In this document: positions 8,517-16,300 of the stretch, piece by piece
Layout of the letters: the number at the start of each line of letters is the position of its first letter
Position numbering within the stretch: position 1 is the stretch's first letter
Assembly: GCA_937138495.1 (NCBI GenBank)
Contig: CAKZPE010000074.1
Span: forward strand, 1-64,000
Direction: 5' to 3'
From: an uncultured Oceanospirillaceae bacterium
GTDB taxonomy: Bacteria > Pseudomonadota > Gammaproteobacteria > Pseudomonadales > Balneatricaceae
Length of the DNA stretch: 64,000 nucleotides
Program-made: the position numbers and the translations under genes
Notes under the pieces: generated by a model
Seen by the model: only the letters and a program-made list of their open reading frames with translations
Databases searched by the model: none
What the model was told of the DNA's origin: nothing

Positions 8517-10136
8517 TTAGCCAGCCTGGGCCGACTTCTTCAGACTGAGGTTGTCCGGTTCAGAAGGTGAAGCCTTTTGCGAAGGTACGTAATCTGAATC
8601 GGTCAGCATCGAGCTGAGAAGGCCGATAATCATCATGATCATCACGATAGAAAATGGCAGTGCCGCAGCAATAGATGCTGCCTGCAGCGCTTTCAGTCCG
8701 CCGGCCAGTAACAGTACGGCAGCGACAGCACCCACTCCCAGACCCCAGATAATCCGGAATTTATGCGGTGGATTTTCACTGCCCATCGACAGCAGGGTAC
8801 AGATCACCAGCGTACCGGAATCTGCTGAAGTGACGAACCAGGTCAGGATCATCAGAGTGGCTAGTGCCGCCATGGCCCAGGTTGCCCATTCAATGCTCAG
8901 GGCTTCAAGGGTGACGTACAGCGCGGTAGTCAGGTTGTCATTGACTGCTGAAACAATGCCGCCGTCGCCGTAAAGTTCCATGTGCAGCGCGGTTCCGCCG
9001 AACAGTGACAGCCACAGGAAGCTGACCAGACACGGAACCAGAATCACGCCTAACAGGAATTCACGTACAGTACGGCCCCGGGAAATGCGGGCAATGAACA
9101 TACCCACGAACGGTGCCCAGGAAATGTACCAGCCCCAGTAGAAGACGGTCCACCACCCCTGCCACTGGCTTTCCGGATTTGGATCGGTCCAGAATCCCAT
9201 CGGAATCATATTCCACAGATAGTCGCCCACGCTGGTCACGTAGAAACCCAGCAGGAATACCGTTGGCCCGGCAAACAGGAAGAACAGGAACAGAATGGCG
9301 GTTAGCTTGATGTTCAGTTCACTCAGAATCCGGATACCTTTGGCGACACCTGAAACGGCTGAGAAAGTCGCTGCGACAGAAATAACGGCAATCAGAATTA
9401 CCTGGTTGATGACAGAGATTTCCATGCCAAACAGGTAGTTCAGGCCTGCGTTCATCTGTGAAACGCCCAGACCCAGAGACGTCGCAACACCGAAAATAGT
9501 GGCGAATACCCCCAGCAGGTCAACGGCATGGCCCGTCGGGCCGTAGATTTTATCCCCAAGGATTGGGTAAAGCGCTGAACGAATTGTCAGTGGTAAGCCT
9601 TTACGGAACGCAAAGTATGCCATCGCTAAACCGGCAATGCCGTAGATTGCCCAGCCATGGAAGCCCCAGTGGAAAAAGGAAATGCGCATGGCGATCTGAG
9701 CTGCTTCTGCGCTGCCCGCTTCAACACCGGCCATGGTCATGAAGGGGTTACCCTGAAAATGGAAAATCGGTTCTGCGATGCTCCAGAACAGCATGGCGAT
9801 CCCCATGCCTGCGCCAAACAGCATGGCAAACCAGGAGAAGAAACTGAATGCCGGACGTTCGTCGTCGGCTCCCAGCCGTAAGCTGCCCATCTTGCCTGTG
9901 GTCAGCCAGATACTCAGGAAAAAGAACACACTGATCAGACTGACGTAATACCAGTTGAGAGTGGTCTGTATCCAGTTTTTGATGTCGGCATAAACCCCAC
10001 CGGCGTAGTCGACATTCATAATGGTAAACACCAGAAATGCCACCACCATACCTTTTGCCAAAATCCCCATAGAAGGATTAATGCCGGAGAAAAGCCCCGA
10101 CTCGGCAATGCCTGAATTGTTGTTTTTGTTGTTCAT
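8517..10136 (-). CDS. BCCT-family quaternary amine transporter
   Basis: 539 residues, 12 predicted TM segments. Members import trimethylammonium compounds (glycine betaine, choline, carnitine, DMSP) with Na+ or H+. Seen: FGAGMGIAMLFWSIAEPIF, the glycine-rich TM3 stretch with the tryptophan box, and FYWGWYISWAPFVGMFIARI, the TM8 signature with the substrate-cage tryptophans, then SRGRTVREF. There is no long C-terminal osmosensory domain, so a nutritional rather than osmotic role is likely. The start is at ATG 10136, with GGGAG 5 nt upstream; a TTG seven codons earlier has no Shine-Dalgarno. It is divergent from the Rieske monooxygenase gene, so it probably feeds that pathway. Confidence 0.88.
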   Translation of the reverse strand: MNNKNNNSGIAESGLFSGINPSMGILAKGMVVAFLVFTIMNVDYAGGVYADIKNWIQTTLNWYYVSLISVFFFLSIWLTTGKMGSLRLGADDERPAFSFFSWFAMLFGAGMGIAMLFWSIAEPIFHFQGNPFMTMAGVEAGSAEAAQIAMRISFFHWGFHGWAIYGIAGLAMAYFAFRKGLPLTIRSALYPILGDKIYGPTGHAVDLLGVFATIFGVATSLGLGVSQMNAGLNYLFGMEISVINQVILIAVISVAATFSAVSGVAKGIRILSELNIKLTAILFLFFLFAGPTVFLLGFYVTSVGDYLWNMIPMGFWTDPNPESQWQGWWTVFYWGWYISWAPFVGMFIARISRGRTVREFLLGVILVPCLVSFLWLSLFGGTALHMELYGDGGIVSAVNDNLTTALYVTLEALSIEWATWAMAALATLMILTWFVTSADSGTLVICTLLSMGSENPPHKFRIIWGLGVGAVAAVLLLAGGLKALQAASIAAALPFSIVMIMMIIGLLSSMLTDSDYVPSQKASPSEPDNLSLKKSAQAG

Positions 10137-10710
10137 AATCTCTCCCGGCGCGGGCAAATGAGTAAGAGTACTCAGAGGCCTGATGCCGCTCTTTTATTGT
10201 TGTAGTGAGATAAAGAGGATCATCCTGAAACACTGTTATGCAGTGCTCAGCTGGTTCCGGTTTCGCCAGCTACGACTGACCAGAATTAACAACCTAACAA
10301 GTGCTGAAATAATCGCCCAATGCAAATTTCACACAGGGTATGAGGCTATCTAATAACATCTGTGAAACGACTTTTCATGTCCGAAAAAGGCAATCCTGAC
10401 AGACGCTAAAATGCTTTTTTTACTCTGGCTTGTATCCCTCTATCTGGCTGTAAATAAAAAGCTTTTAAGTGATGCTCTGTGCCATTTAGTCCGTTTTACC
10501 TGGTGTCGCTATTACTCAGGCTCATGACCTGTGTGGTATTTGAATTGGGCCTGCGTGTTCCCTCCCTGATAGATTTTTATCCGCCAGCTAGGGCATAGCT
10601 GTTTGAATGCTGTTGTGCCTGACCAGACCTTATGACGCGTCTGCAGTCCGTTATCCGCGGTTCACTGCAACGCCCCGATATAACGACAATAATGTTCGGA
10701 GAAAACAATC
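10137..10710. promoter_or_regulatory. Long divergent control region, BCCT / Rieske operon
   Basis: 574 bp without a credible gene. It must hold both divergent promoters. One TGTCGC-N8-AG element at 10504-10519 resembles the TGTCGC-N8-AA half-site known for the GlxA-type AraC regulator ArgR of Pseudomonas aeruginosa; the regulator gene at 14717 belongs to the same broad family. No sigma-54 -24/-12 pair was found. Confidence 0.35.
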
Positions 10711-11838
10711 ATGTCCCTGATTGCAACTGATCTGGCCAGTGCCAGCCTGGAAGCCTTCAATGAGCCGGGTGAAGTGAAGCGCGGTCTGCCACCGGAAGCC
10801 TATACCAGTGAAGCCTTTTGGGCGGATGAGAAAGCCCACCTGTTTCCACAGAACTGGGTGTTAGTGGGTTTTGCACACGAAATGGCCAATGCCGGTGATG
10901 CAATGCCGGTGAATGTGGGTGACAGCCCGGTTCTGCTGGTGCGTAACCGTGATGGCCAGATTAACGCCTTTCATAATGTCTGCCGCCACCGCTGCCTGAA
11001 ACTGGTTGATGAGCCAATGAATGTCGGCCGTATGCTTAAGTGCCCGTATCACGCCTGGGCTTACGGGCTGGATGGCGAGCTGCGAACCACGCCTTACTTT
11101 GGCGGAGATGATCCTAAGTCGGTACCGGAAGGTTTTGATGCCAAAGAGCATGGCCTGACACCGGTGCGCTGTGAAGTCTGGTACGACTGGGTCTTCGTGA
11201 ATATCAGTGGTGATGCTCAGCCATTTGACGATTTCATTGCCCCGGTTAAAAACCGTTTACAGGGGATGGATTTCGACCAGGCAAAGCTGGTTGGTGTCAT
11301 TGATCTGGGTGTTGTGGACACTAACTGGAAGTTCCTGATGGAGAACTTCATCGAGCCGTATCACGTGCAGTTTGTGCATGCGTCAACCACAGACCAGCCA
11401 TTAGTCGACCACTACATTGTTGACGATGGCCACTGCCAGGGCAGCGCGGTGGATCTGGATGACAGCGATGAAGGGGGCGATGGCAGCGGTAATACCCTGG
11501 CGGTGAGCTCCCGTTATCTGACCCTGTTCCCTAACTTTGTATTTGGCCGTTATTTTCCGGATCAGATGGGTGTGCACCTGAATGTCCCGCTGGGGCCGGA
11601 TAAAACCCTGCAGCGCCGGGCGATATACATGACCGATGGCACCGAGCTGGATGCAGATGCTGCAGAAAAACTTAAGCAGCTGTGGGTGGACGTACACATT
11701 GAAGATCACGAAATGTGTATCCGTTTGCAGGAAGGCCGTAAATCTCAGGTTGCCCAAACCGGCGGTGTGCTGTCGCCGCACTGGGAGCGCAGTGTGCGTA
11801 ACTTTCAGGAACAGGTTGTTGCTGCCTTAAGCGAATAA
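10711..11838 (+). CDS. Rieske-type quaternary-amine monooxygenase, oxygenase component
   Basis: 375 residues. A Rieske [2Fe-2S] domain has Cys91-x-His93 and Cys111-x2-His114; the catalytic domain has the mononuclear iron set His218, His223 and probably Asp332 (in EDHEMC). The bridging residue before the first His is Glu215 (IEPYHVQFVH) rather than the Asp of aromatic dioxygenases. Glu at this point is characteristic of GbcA/CntA-type enzymes that demethylate or cleave quaternary amines. No beta subunit gene is present, as expected for that group. The BCCT carrier is divergent and the matching reductase is four genes downstream. Glyoxalase genes in the same run hint at C-N cleavage giving a 2-oxoaldehyde; N-demethylation remains possible. 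Confidence 0.82.
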   Translation: MSLIATDLASASLEAFNEPGEVKRGLPPEAYTSEAFWADEKAHLFPQNWVLVGFAHEMANAGDAMPVNVGDSPVLLVRNRDGQINAFHNVCRHRCLKLVDEPMNVGRMLKCPYHAWAYGLDGELRTTPYFGGDDPKSVPEGFDAKEHGLTPVRCEVWYDWVFVNISGDAQPFDDFIAPVKNRLQGMDFDQAKLVGVIDLGVVDTNWKFLMENFIEPYHVQFVHASTTDQPLVDHYIVDDGHCQGSAVDLDDSDEGGDGSGNTLAVSSRYLTLFPNFVFGRYFPDQMGVHLNVPLGPDKTLQRRAIYMTDGTELDADAAEKLKQLWVDVHIEDHEMCIRLQEGRKSQVAQTGGVLSPHWERSVRNFQEQVVAALSE

Positions 11839-11846
11839 TGATTACC

Positions 11847-11876
11847 GGCCGGAGGCCATTATCTCCGGCCATTTTT
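11847..11876 (+). terminator. First of two tandem terminators after the Rieske gene
   Basis: An 8-bp GC-rich stem (11847-11854 with 11863-11870) is followed by ATTTTT, 9 bp after the Rieske stop codon. It would limit read-through into the glyoxalase gene. Confidence 0.7.
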
Positions 11877-11881
11877 AGCCA

Positions 11882-11910
11882 CACAGGCTGCGTTGAAGCC
11901 TGTGGTTTTT
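11882..11910 (+). terminator. Second tandem terminator after the Rieske gene
   Basis: An 8-bp stem (11882-11889 with 11897-11904) with a 7-nt loop is followed by GTTTTT, only 6 nt after the first terminator and 14 nt before the glyoxalase start region. Two in a row suggest deliberate uncoupling or attenuation. Confidence 0.65.
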
Positions 11911-11924
11911 GAGTGGGGTGAATG

Positions 11925-12335
11925 ATGTCTCAAGCCAATAAATTCCGTTTAGATCACACCATGATCCGGGTGCGTGATCTGGAAAAGTCTCTTGATTTTT
12001 ATTGCCGGATTCTCGGCATGGAAGTGCTGCGTAATATCGAATACCCGGCCGGTCGTTTTACCAATGTTTTCGTGGGTTTTGGCCCTGAAAACGTAACAAC
12101 GACGCTGGAACTGACCTACAACTGGGATCAGGAAACCGATTACGATAAAGGTAATGCTTACGGCCATCTGGCGTTCAATGTCGATAACGTTGTCGATGCC
12201 ATGGCGTATCTGGAGGCCGAAGGTGTCACGATTCGCAGCCCTGCCAAACCCATGAATCACGGTACCCGCATGCTGGGCTTCGTGGAAGATCCGAACGGCT
12301 ATGTGATTGAACTGAACGAGCCGGTAAACCGCTGA
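11925..12335 (+). CDS. gloA: Lactoylglutathione lyase (glyoxalase I)
   Basis: 136 residues (137 if the adjacent ATG at 11922 is used). It matches E. coli GloA nearly end to end: LDHTMIRVRDLEKSLDFY, the LGMEVLR turn, LELTYNW, AYGHLAFNVDN and a final FVEDPNGYVIELNE. The four metal ligands of the glyoxalase/VOC fold are present (His in LDH, Glu in LEL, His in GHL, Glu in IEL). The reaction is isomerisation of the glutathione hemithioacetal of methylglyoxal or glyoxal to the acyl-glutathione. Placement between a Rieske oxygenase and its reductase is unusual and implies that a 2-oxoaldehyde is a pathway product. Confidence 0.88.
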   Translation: MSQANKFRLDHTMIRVRDLEKSLDFYCRILGMEVLRNIEYPAGRFTNVFVGFGPENVTTTLELTYNWDQETDYDKGNAYGHLAFNVDNVVDAMAYLEAEGVTIRSPAKPMNHGTRMLGFVEDPNGYVIELNEPVNR

Positions 12336-12406
12336 GTTCGGGCGTCTGAATTCAATTGAGTACCACAACAAAATCCAACCAATAAATCCAAAAAAGGATA
12401 GCTGTT

Positions 12407-12793
12407 ATGCCTACACCAACGTTATTTAAATTTTCTGATATCGAGCACCGTCTGGTTGAGCTGGAGCCGGGCGGCACTTATATCAAACCCTGGGTGAACA
12501 CCAAAGTCAGCGAAAGCATGGCAGGCGGTGTGAACTTCCTGAACAATGTTTCCATTCCATGGAATCTGGAAGTGGATGAAATTGTTTTCGTTAAAGAAGG
12601 TAATTTCCGTCTGATCGCCGATGGCGAACCGTACCAGTGTGCGCCGGGTGACGTGCTGTACATGCCTAAGGGTATGGATGTGAAGTACGAATGTGACGAA
12701 AAATGCGTGATCTTCTACGCGGTATATCCGGTGGACTGGAAGCAGCAGCTGGGTATCACTGAAGTACCGGGCATTGACCCTGAAGATATGTAA
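12407..12793 (+). CDS. EutQ-like cupin protein
   Basis: 128 residues, a single cupin barrel. WNLEVDEIVFVKEGNFRLI followed by APGDVLYMPKGMDVKYEC and YPVDW resembles the cupin half of EutQ, without EutQ's N-terminal part. The first cupin motif has no His pair (VDEIVFVKEG), so it may bind metal weakly or act as a small-molecule binding or isomerase-type protein. It lies in the Rieske cluster after gloA, with AAAGGAT before its ATG. Function is unknown; a DMSP-lyase role is unlikely because the His-x-His metal set of DddK/Q/W is missing. Confidence 0.65.
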   Translation: MPTPTLFKFSDIEHRLVELEPGGTYIKPWVNTKVSESMAGGVNFLNNVSIPWNLEVDEIVFVKEGNFRLIADGEPYQCAPGDVLYMPKGMDVKYECDEKCVIFYAVYPVDWKQQLGITEVPGIDPEDM

Positions 12794-12803
12794 GCACCAA
12801 CCC

Positions 12804-12868
12804 TTCAGGCCTTTAATACTGGCCTGAACGGACACGGGGAGCACCGGCTGTGCTCCCCGTCCTTAATT
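12804..12868 (+). terminator. Two hairpins after the cupin gene, the second a terminator
   Basis: An 8-bp inverted repeat (12804-12811 with 12821-12828) is followed by an 11-bp stem (12834-12844 with 12850-12860) and CCTTAATTTT. The reductase gene downstream may therefore need its own promoter in 12869-12936. Confidence 0.6.
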
Positions 12869-12936
12869 TTATCGTAACGAACATATGTCAGCTGGTGGCA
12901 AACGTGCCACGGATACCGGCTGTCCGGAGGTGAAGT

Positions 12937-13896
12937 ATGACTTCTCAGCCAATCACAACCCGCATCAGTGCCATTGAAGATATTGCCGCACAGACCCGCG
13001 CTTACACCCTTGAAGCGACTGATGGCAGTGAGCTGCCTGCTTTCAGTGCCGGTGCTCATATCGACGTATTACTGGGCAATGACCTGATCCGTCAGTATTC
13101 CCTGTGCAGTGACCCGGCGGAACGCCGTCATTACCGGATTGCGGTACTGCATGAGCCTGATGGCAGAGGCGGATCTGACTATATGCACCGGCAACTGCAG
13201 GTCGGGGATGAACTGAATATCCACCCGCCGCGCAACCATTTTGAACTGGATATGAGTGCAGGTAATTACCTGTTACTGGCCGGTGGTATCGGCATAACGC
13301 CTATCATGCTGATGGCCCTGCAACTGCAGGCTGCCGGTAAGCTCTTTACTCTGCATTACCTGTGCAGAACCCCTGAACAGGCGGCATTCCGTCACTGGCT
13401 GGAAGATACTTTCGGTGCCGCGGCCGTGTTCCATTATAGCTATGGGGATGCAGCAAAACGGTTGGATTTAAGTGCGTTATTTGCCGCGCAGCAGCAACCC
13501 ACTCAAGTGTATACCTGTGGCTCGGAAGCCCTGTTGCAGTCGATTCTGGATGCCGCTGACCCGTTACCGCAAATAGAGGTGAGCTTTGAGCGTTTCAGTG
13601 CCGTGCCGGTCGCAGAAGATGCTGTCAGCGAGGCCTTCGAAGTTGAGATAGCCAGCAGTGGCGAAATCCTGCAGGTCGGTGAAGCCCAGACGATTCTGGA
13701 AGTGTTACAGGACGCCGGTCATCAGATTGAAACCATGTGTAAGGAAGGGTTGTGCGGCAGTTGTGAAGTGGAACTGCTGGAAGGGAAGGCCGATCACCGT
13801 GACAGTGTGCTGAATGATGCAGAAAAAGCTGAACAGAACGTGCTGATGGTGTGTTGTTCCCGGGCCCTGACACCCTGCCTGAAATTAGACCTTTAA
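12937..13896 (+). CDS. Ferredoxin-type oxidoreductase, reductase component of the Rieske system
   Basis: 319 residues with the domain order of phthalate-dioxygenase-reductase/VanB/CntB proteins: an FMN-binding barrel (RQYSLCS), an NAD-binding domain (GGIGITPIM) and a C-terminal plant-type [2Fe-2S] domain with Cys268, Cys273, Cys276 and Cys306. It passes electrons from NAD(P)H to the Rieske centre of the oxygenase. It sits in the same gene run as the only Rieske oxygenase in the window, so the two almost certainly work together. GGAGGTGAAGT precedes the ATG. Confidence 0.88.
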   Translation: MTSQPITTRISAIEDIAAQTRAYTLEATDGSELPAFSAGAHIDVLLGNDLIRQYSLCSDPAERRHYRIAVLHEPDGRGGSDYMHRQLQVGDELNIHPPRNHFELDMSAGNYLLLAGGIGITPIMLMALQLQAAGKLFTLHYLCRTPEQAAFRHWLEDTFGAAAVFHYSYGDAAKRLDLSALFAAQQQPTQVYTCGSEALLQSILDAADPLPQIEVSFERFSAVPVAEDAVSEAFEVEIASSGEILQVGEAQTILEVLQDAGHQIETMCKEGLCGSCEVELLEGKADHRDSVLNDAEKAEQNVLMVCCSRALTPCLKLDL

Positions 13897-13931
13897 CACC
13901 ATAATAAAAAATTAAGTAACGGAGCCTGACT

Positions 13932-14702
13932 ATGCTGAATGCCGAAATCGTGCAGTTATCCTGTCTGCAGGATAACTATTGCTGCCTGATCCACGATGCA
14001 GAGAATAACATTACGGCAGTGATTGATACCCCGGATGCTGAAGTGATTGAAGCTGCGCTGGAACAGCGGGGCTGGCAGCTGGATTATATACTCACAACCC
14101 ATCACCACTGGGATCATATCGATGGCCATCTGGCCCTGAAGCAACGGTATAACTGCCGGGTGACTGGTCCGGCTGAAAATCAGGATGAGATTCCCGGTAT
14201 TGATCAGACGGTCGCCGGTGGCGATACGCTGCAACTGGGCCGGATCCGTATGCAGGTTATTGCAACACCGGGACATACTCTGGGGCATGTGTGTTACTGG
14301 GCGCCTGAGCTGCAGGCTGTTTTTGTGGGTGATACGTTATTTTCCATGGGCTGTGGCCGCTTATTTGAAGGTACGGCTGCACAGATGTGGCAGAGCATGC
14401 AGGCGTTGCGTGAGTTGCCGGAAGCAACGGCCATTTACTGTGGCCACGAGTACACCGCCAGTAATGCCCGCTTTGCTCTGAATCTGGAGCCTGATAATCA
14501 ACTTCTTCAGGAACGTTGTGAGCAGGTTCAGCAGCTGCGGGAACAGGGGGTGCCTACGCTGCCGACCAGTGTTAACCAGGAACGGAAGACTAACCCGTTT
14601 ATGCGGGCAGATGTGCCTGAACTGCAGGCATTAGTTGGGATGGAAGGCATGCCGCCGGCTGAGGTATTTGCGGAGATCCGCCGGCGTAAAGATCAGGCCT
14701 GA
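13932..14702 (+). CDS. gloB: Hydroxyacylglutathione hydrolase (glyoxalase II)
   Basis: 256 residues, the normal GloB length. Metal motif THHHWDHIDGH, then GHTLGHVCYW, VFVGDTLFSMGCGRLFEG, YCGHEYTASNARFAL and ERKTNPFMR in the order found in glyoxalase II; the last elements are in the glutathione-binding C-terminal domain. It hydrolyses S-lactoyl- or glycolyl-glutathione to the hydroxyacid and glutathione. Placed 35 bp after the reductase gene and 14 bp before the regulator gene, it completes a full glutathione glyoxalase pair inside an oxygenase operon. This may be a dedicated copy next to a housekeeping one elsewhere in the genome. Confidence 0.9.
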   Translation: MLNAEIVQLSCLQDNYCCLIHDAENNITAVIDTPDAEVIEAALEQRGWQLDYILTTHHHWDHIDGHLALKQRYNCRVTGPAENQDEIPGIDQTVAGGDTLQLGRIRMQVIATPGHTLGHVCYWAPELQAVFVGDTLFSMGCGRLFEGTAAQMWQSMQALRELPEATAIYCGHEYTASNARFALNLEPDNQLLQERCEQVQQLREQGVPTLPTSVNQERKTNPFMRADVPELQALVGMEGMPPAEVFAEIRRRKDQA

Positions 14703-14716
14703 ACAGGCATACAAGC

Positions 14717-15703
14717 ATGCTGCGTCCTGAACCGGATGGCCGTTACCGGCTGACATTTCTGCTCTTGCCCGGATATTCCATGGCGTCATTACAGGCGGCT
14801 ATAGATCCGTTACGACTGGCTAACCGGATGCTTGGCCGGGAATATTATCAGTGGCGTTTACTGGGCAATTCTGTCGCACCGGTAACCGCCAGTAATGGCC
14901 TGACTCTGCAGAGCCATGATTATCAGTATGATGTCCCGGCAAATCTGTTTGTGGTGGCCGGTCAGCAGCAATGGCGGGAACATTATCCGTTACTGCACTG
15001 GTGGTTACAGACCTTATACCGGCAACAGACCGTGTTTGCCGGCATTGGCGGCGGCAGTCATTTGCTGGCTCAGGCGAAGTTACTGAATCGCGGGACGGTC
15101 AGCATGCAGGGGCCTGCAGCCCTGCAGTTTCAACGTTTGTATCCGCATATTCAGGTGTCGGATAAACCCTATATGTTGCCGGACCAGCATACGGATTGTA
15201 TCAGCAGTGCCGGTGGTATCGCGCCGGGTCAACTGATGCTCAGTTTTGTGGATAAGCATTTTAACAGTACGGTTGCCGCTGCTGTTGCTGAGGCAATGAT
15301 GTTGCCGGGTAAGTGGGATCTCAATGACGGTGACGGTCTGCACAGAGTGGCGGATGTACGCTTACGCCGTGCGGTGGAGGTGATGCAGAAGCATCTGGAA
15401 CAGCCGCTGAGCAGCAGCGAACTGGCGAACCGGGTGCATGTGTCGGTTCGGCACCTGGAACGGTTATTCAAATTGCATGTTGAAATGACCCCCAGCGCGT
15501 ATTACATGAAGATGCGCCTGCAGGCTGCCCGTCGGTTGTTGTATCAGTCCGGCGGGGATGTAGCGGTGATTGCCAGCCGTTGCGGTTTTAAATCCGGTGC
15601 ACACTTTTCCCGTACTTACAGCCGCCACTATGGCATCGGCCCCAGTCGGGACAGACAGCGTAAATGGCGGCAGGCAGGACAAACTATGGCTGATGTTTAC
15701 TGA
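14717..15703 (+). CDS. GlxA-family AraC regulator of the Rieske cluster
   Basis: 328 residues. The N-terminal two thirds is a DJ-1/PfpI-like domain (LTFLLLPGYSMASLQAAIDPL), the C-terminal third an AraC-type double HTH (LSSSELANRVHVSVRHLERLF and VAVIASRCGFKSGAHFSRTY). This is the architecture of GbdR, CdhR and SouR, which sense glycine betaine, carnitine or sarcosine and activate quaternary-amine catabolism. As last gene of the operon it probably activates the Rieske and BCCT promoters in response to the substrate or an intermediate. Its 3' end overlaps the convergent gene by 7 bp. Confidence 0.85.
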   Translation: MLRPEPDGRYRLTFLLLPGYSMASLQAAIDPLRLANRMLGREYYQWRLLGNSVAPVTASNGLTLQSHDYQYDVPANLFVVAGQQQWREHYPLLHWWLQTLYRQQTVFAGIGGGSHLLAQAKLLNRGTVSMQGPAALQFQRLYPHIQVSDKPYMLPDQHTDCISSAGGIAPGQLMLSFVDKHFNSTVAAAVAEAMMLPGKWDLNDGDGLHRVADVRLRRAVEVMQKHLEQPLSSSELANRVHVSVRHLERLFKLHVEMTPSAYYMKMRLQAARRLLYQSGGDVAVIASRCGFKSGAHFSRTYSRHYGIGPSRDRQRKWRQAGQTMADVY

Positions 15704-16290
15704 GCCGCTTCCGGTGCATACAGATAGTATTCATCGAACAGTTCTGCCAGCTCTTCATTCGCAGCGACTTCTGTAAGGAATTTGTCGATACTTTGTTCCA
15801 GAAAAACTTCTTCCTCTGGTTTGAGTTTTTGACTGTTATCCAGAGTCCAGAGGTTCTGTACCTCGGAAGAGGTCATTTCATAATGATGAGAAGAGATTAC
15901 TTCGTCACCAACCACCACTACGTATAACACCCGGTAAACCTTACTGGAAACGATCGGGATGATCCCCAGAGTGGTGATAGACAACATTGCTGATGAAAAT
16001 CCAGCGGCATCCTGCTTGCGCTGTGCCCCGTTCAGTGCCAGAACACGTATGGGGGAGCCAACGGCTTCTTCATCAAGTTTGGTGAATGCATTGTAGCTTT
16101 CCAGTTTTTCTTTAATCGGCAATGCTGTGACGTTGGTCTTGAAAAATACCGGCGGGTAGAGCTTGCCCTGATGCTGATATTTTTCAGCCTTCACCGGTTG
16201 TTCTCTGGCTTCTTCAGCCGCGATAGTCTGGACGAATCCCAGCGCCATAATAATGAGCGCGGTGATGACGTTTATCCCTTTCGCTTTCAT
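15697..16290 (-). CDS. Secreted protein of unknown function, partner of a serine protease
   Basis: 197 residues from ATG 16290, which has AAGGA 7 nt upstream; a longer frame to 16359 overlaps the upstream gene and lacks support. A signal peptide is visible (VITALIIMALGFVQTIAA, then AEEA). The mature part has a hydrophobic stretch (LSITTLGIIPIV) and an acidic C-terminus (ELAELFDEYY). I do not recognise a family. The Shine-Dalgarno lies just beyond the stop codon of the upstream lipoprotein protease, 10 bp away, so the two are cotranscribed and probably act together in the envelope. Confidence 0.6.
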   Translation of the reverse strand: MKAKGINVITALIIMALGFVQTIAAEEAREQPVKAEKYQHQGKLYPPVFFKTNVTALPIKEKLESYNAFTKLDEEAVGSPIRVLALNGAQRKQDAAGFSSAMLSITTLGIIPIVSSKVYRVLYVVVVGDEVISSHHYEMTSSEVQNLWTLDNSQKLKPEEEVFLEQSIDKFLTEVAANEELAELFDEYYLYAPEAAQ

Positions 16291-16300
16291 ATCAGTATCC

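Noticed and set aside
12407..12793. Cupin considered as a DMSP lyase (DddK/DddQ/DddW type)
   Set aside because: Although DMSP is a BCCT substrate, the His-x-His/Glu/His metal set of those lyases is missing, and the pattern fits EutQ-like cupins better.
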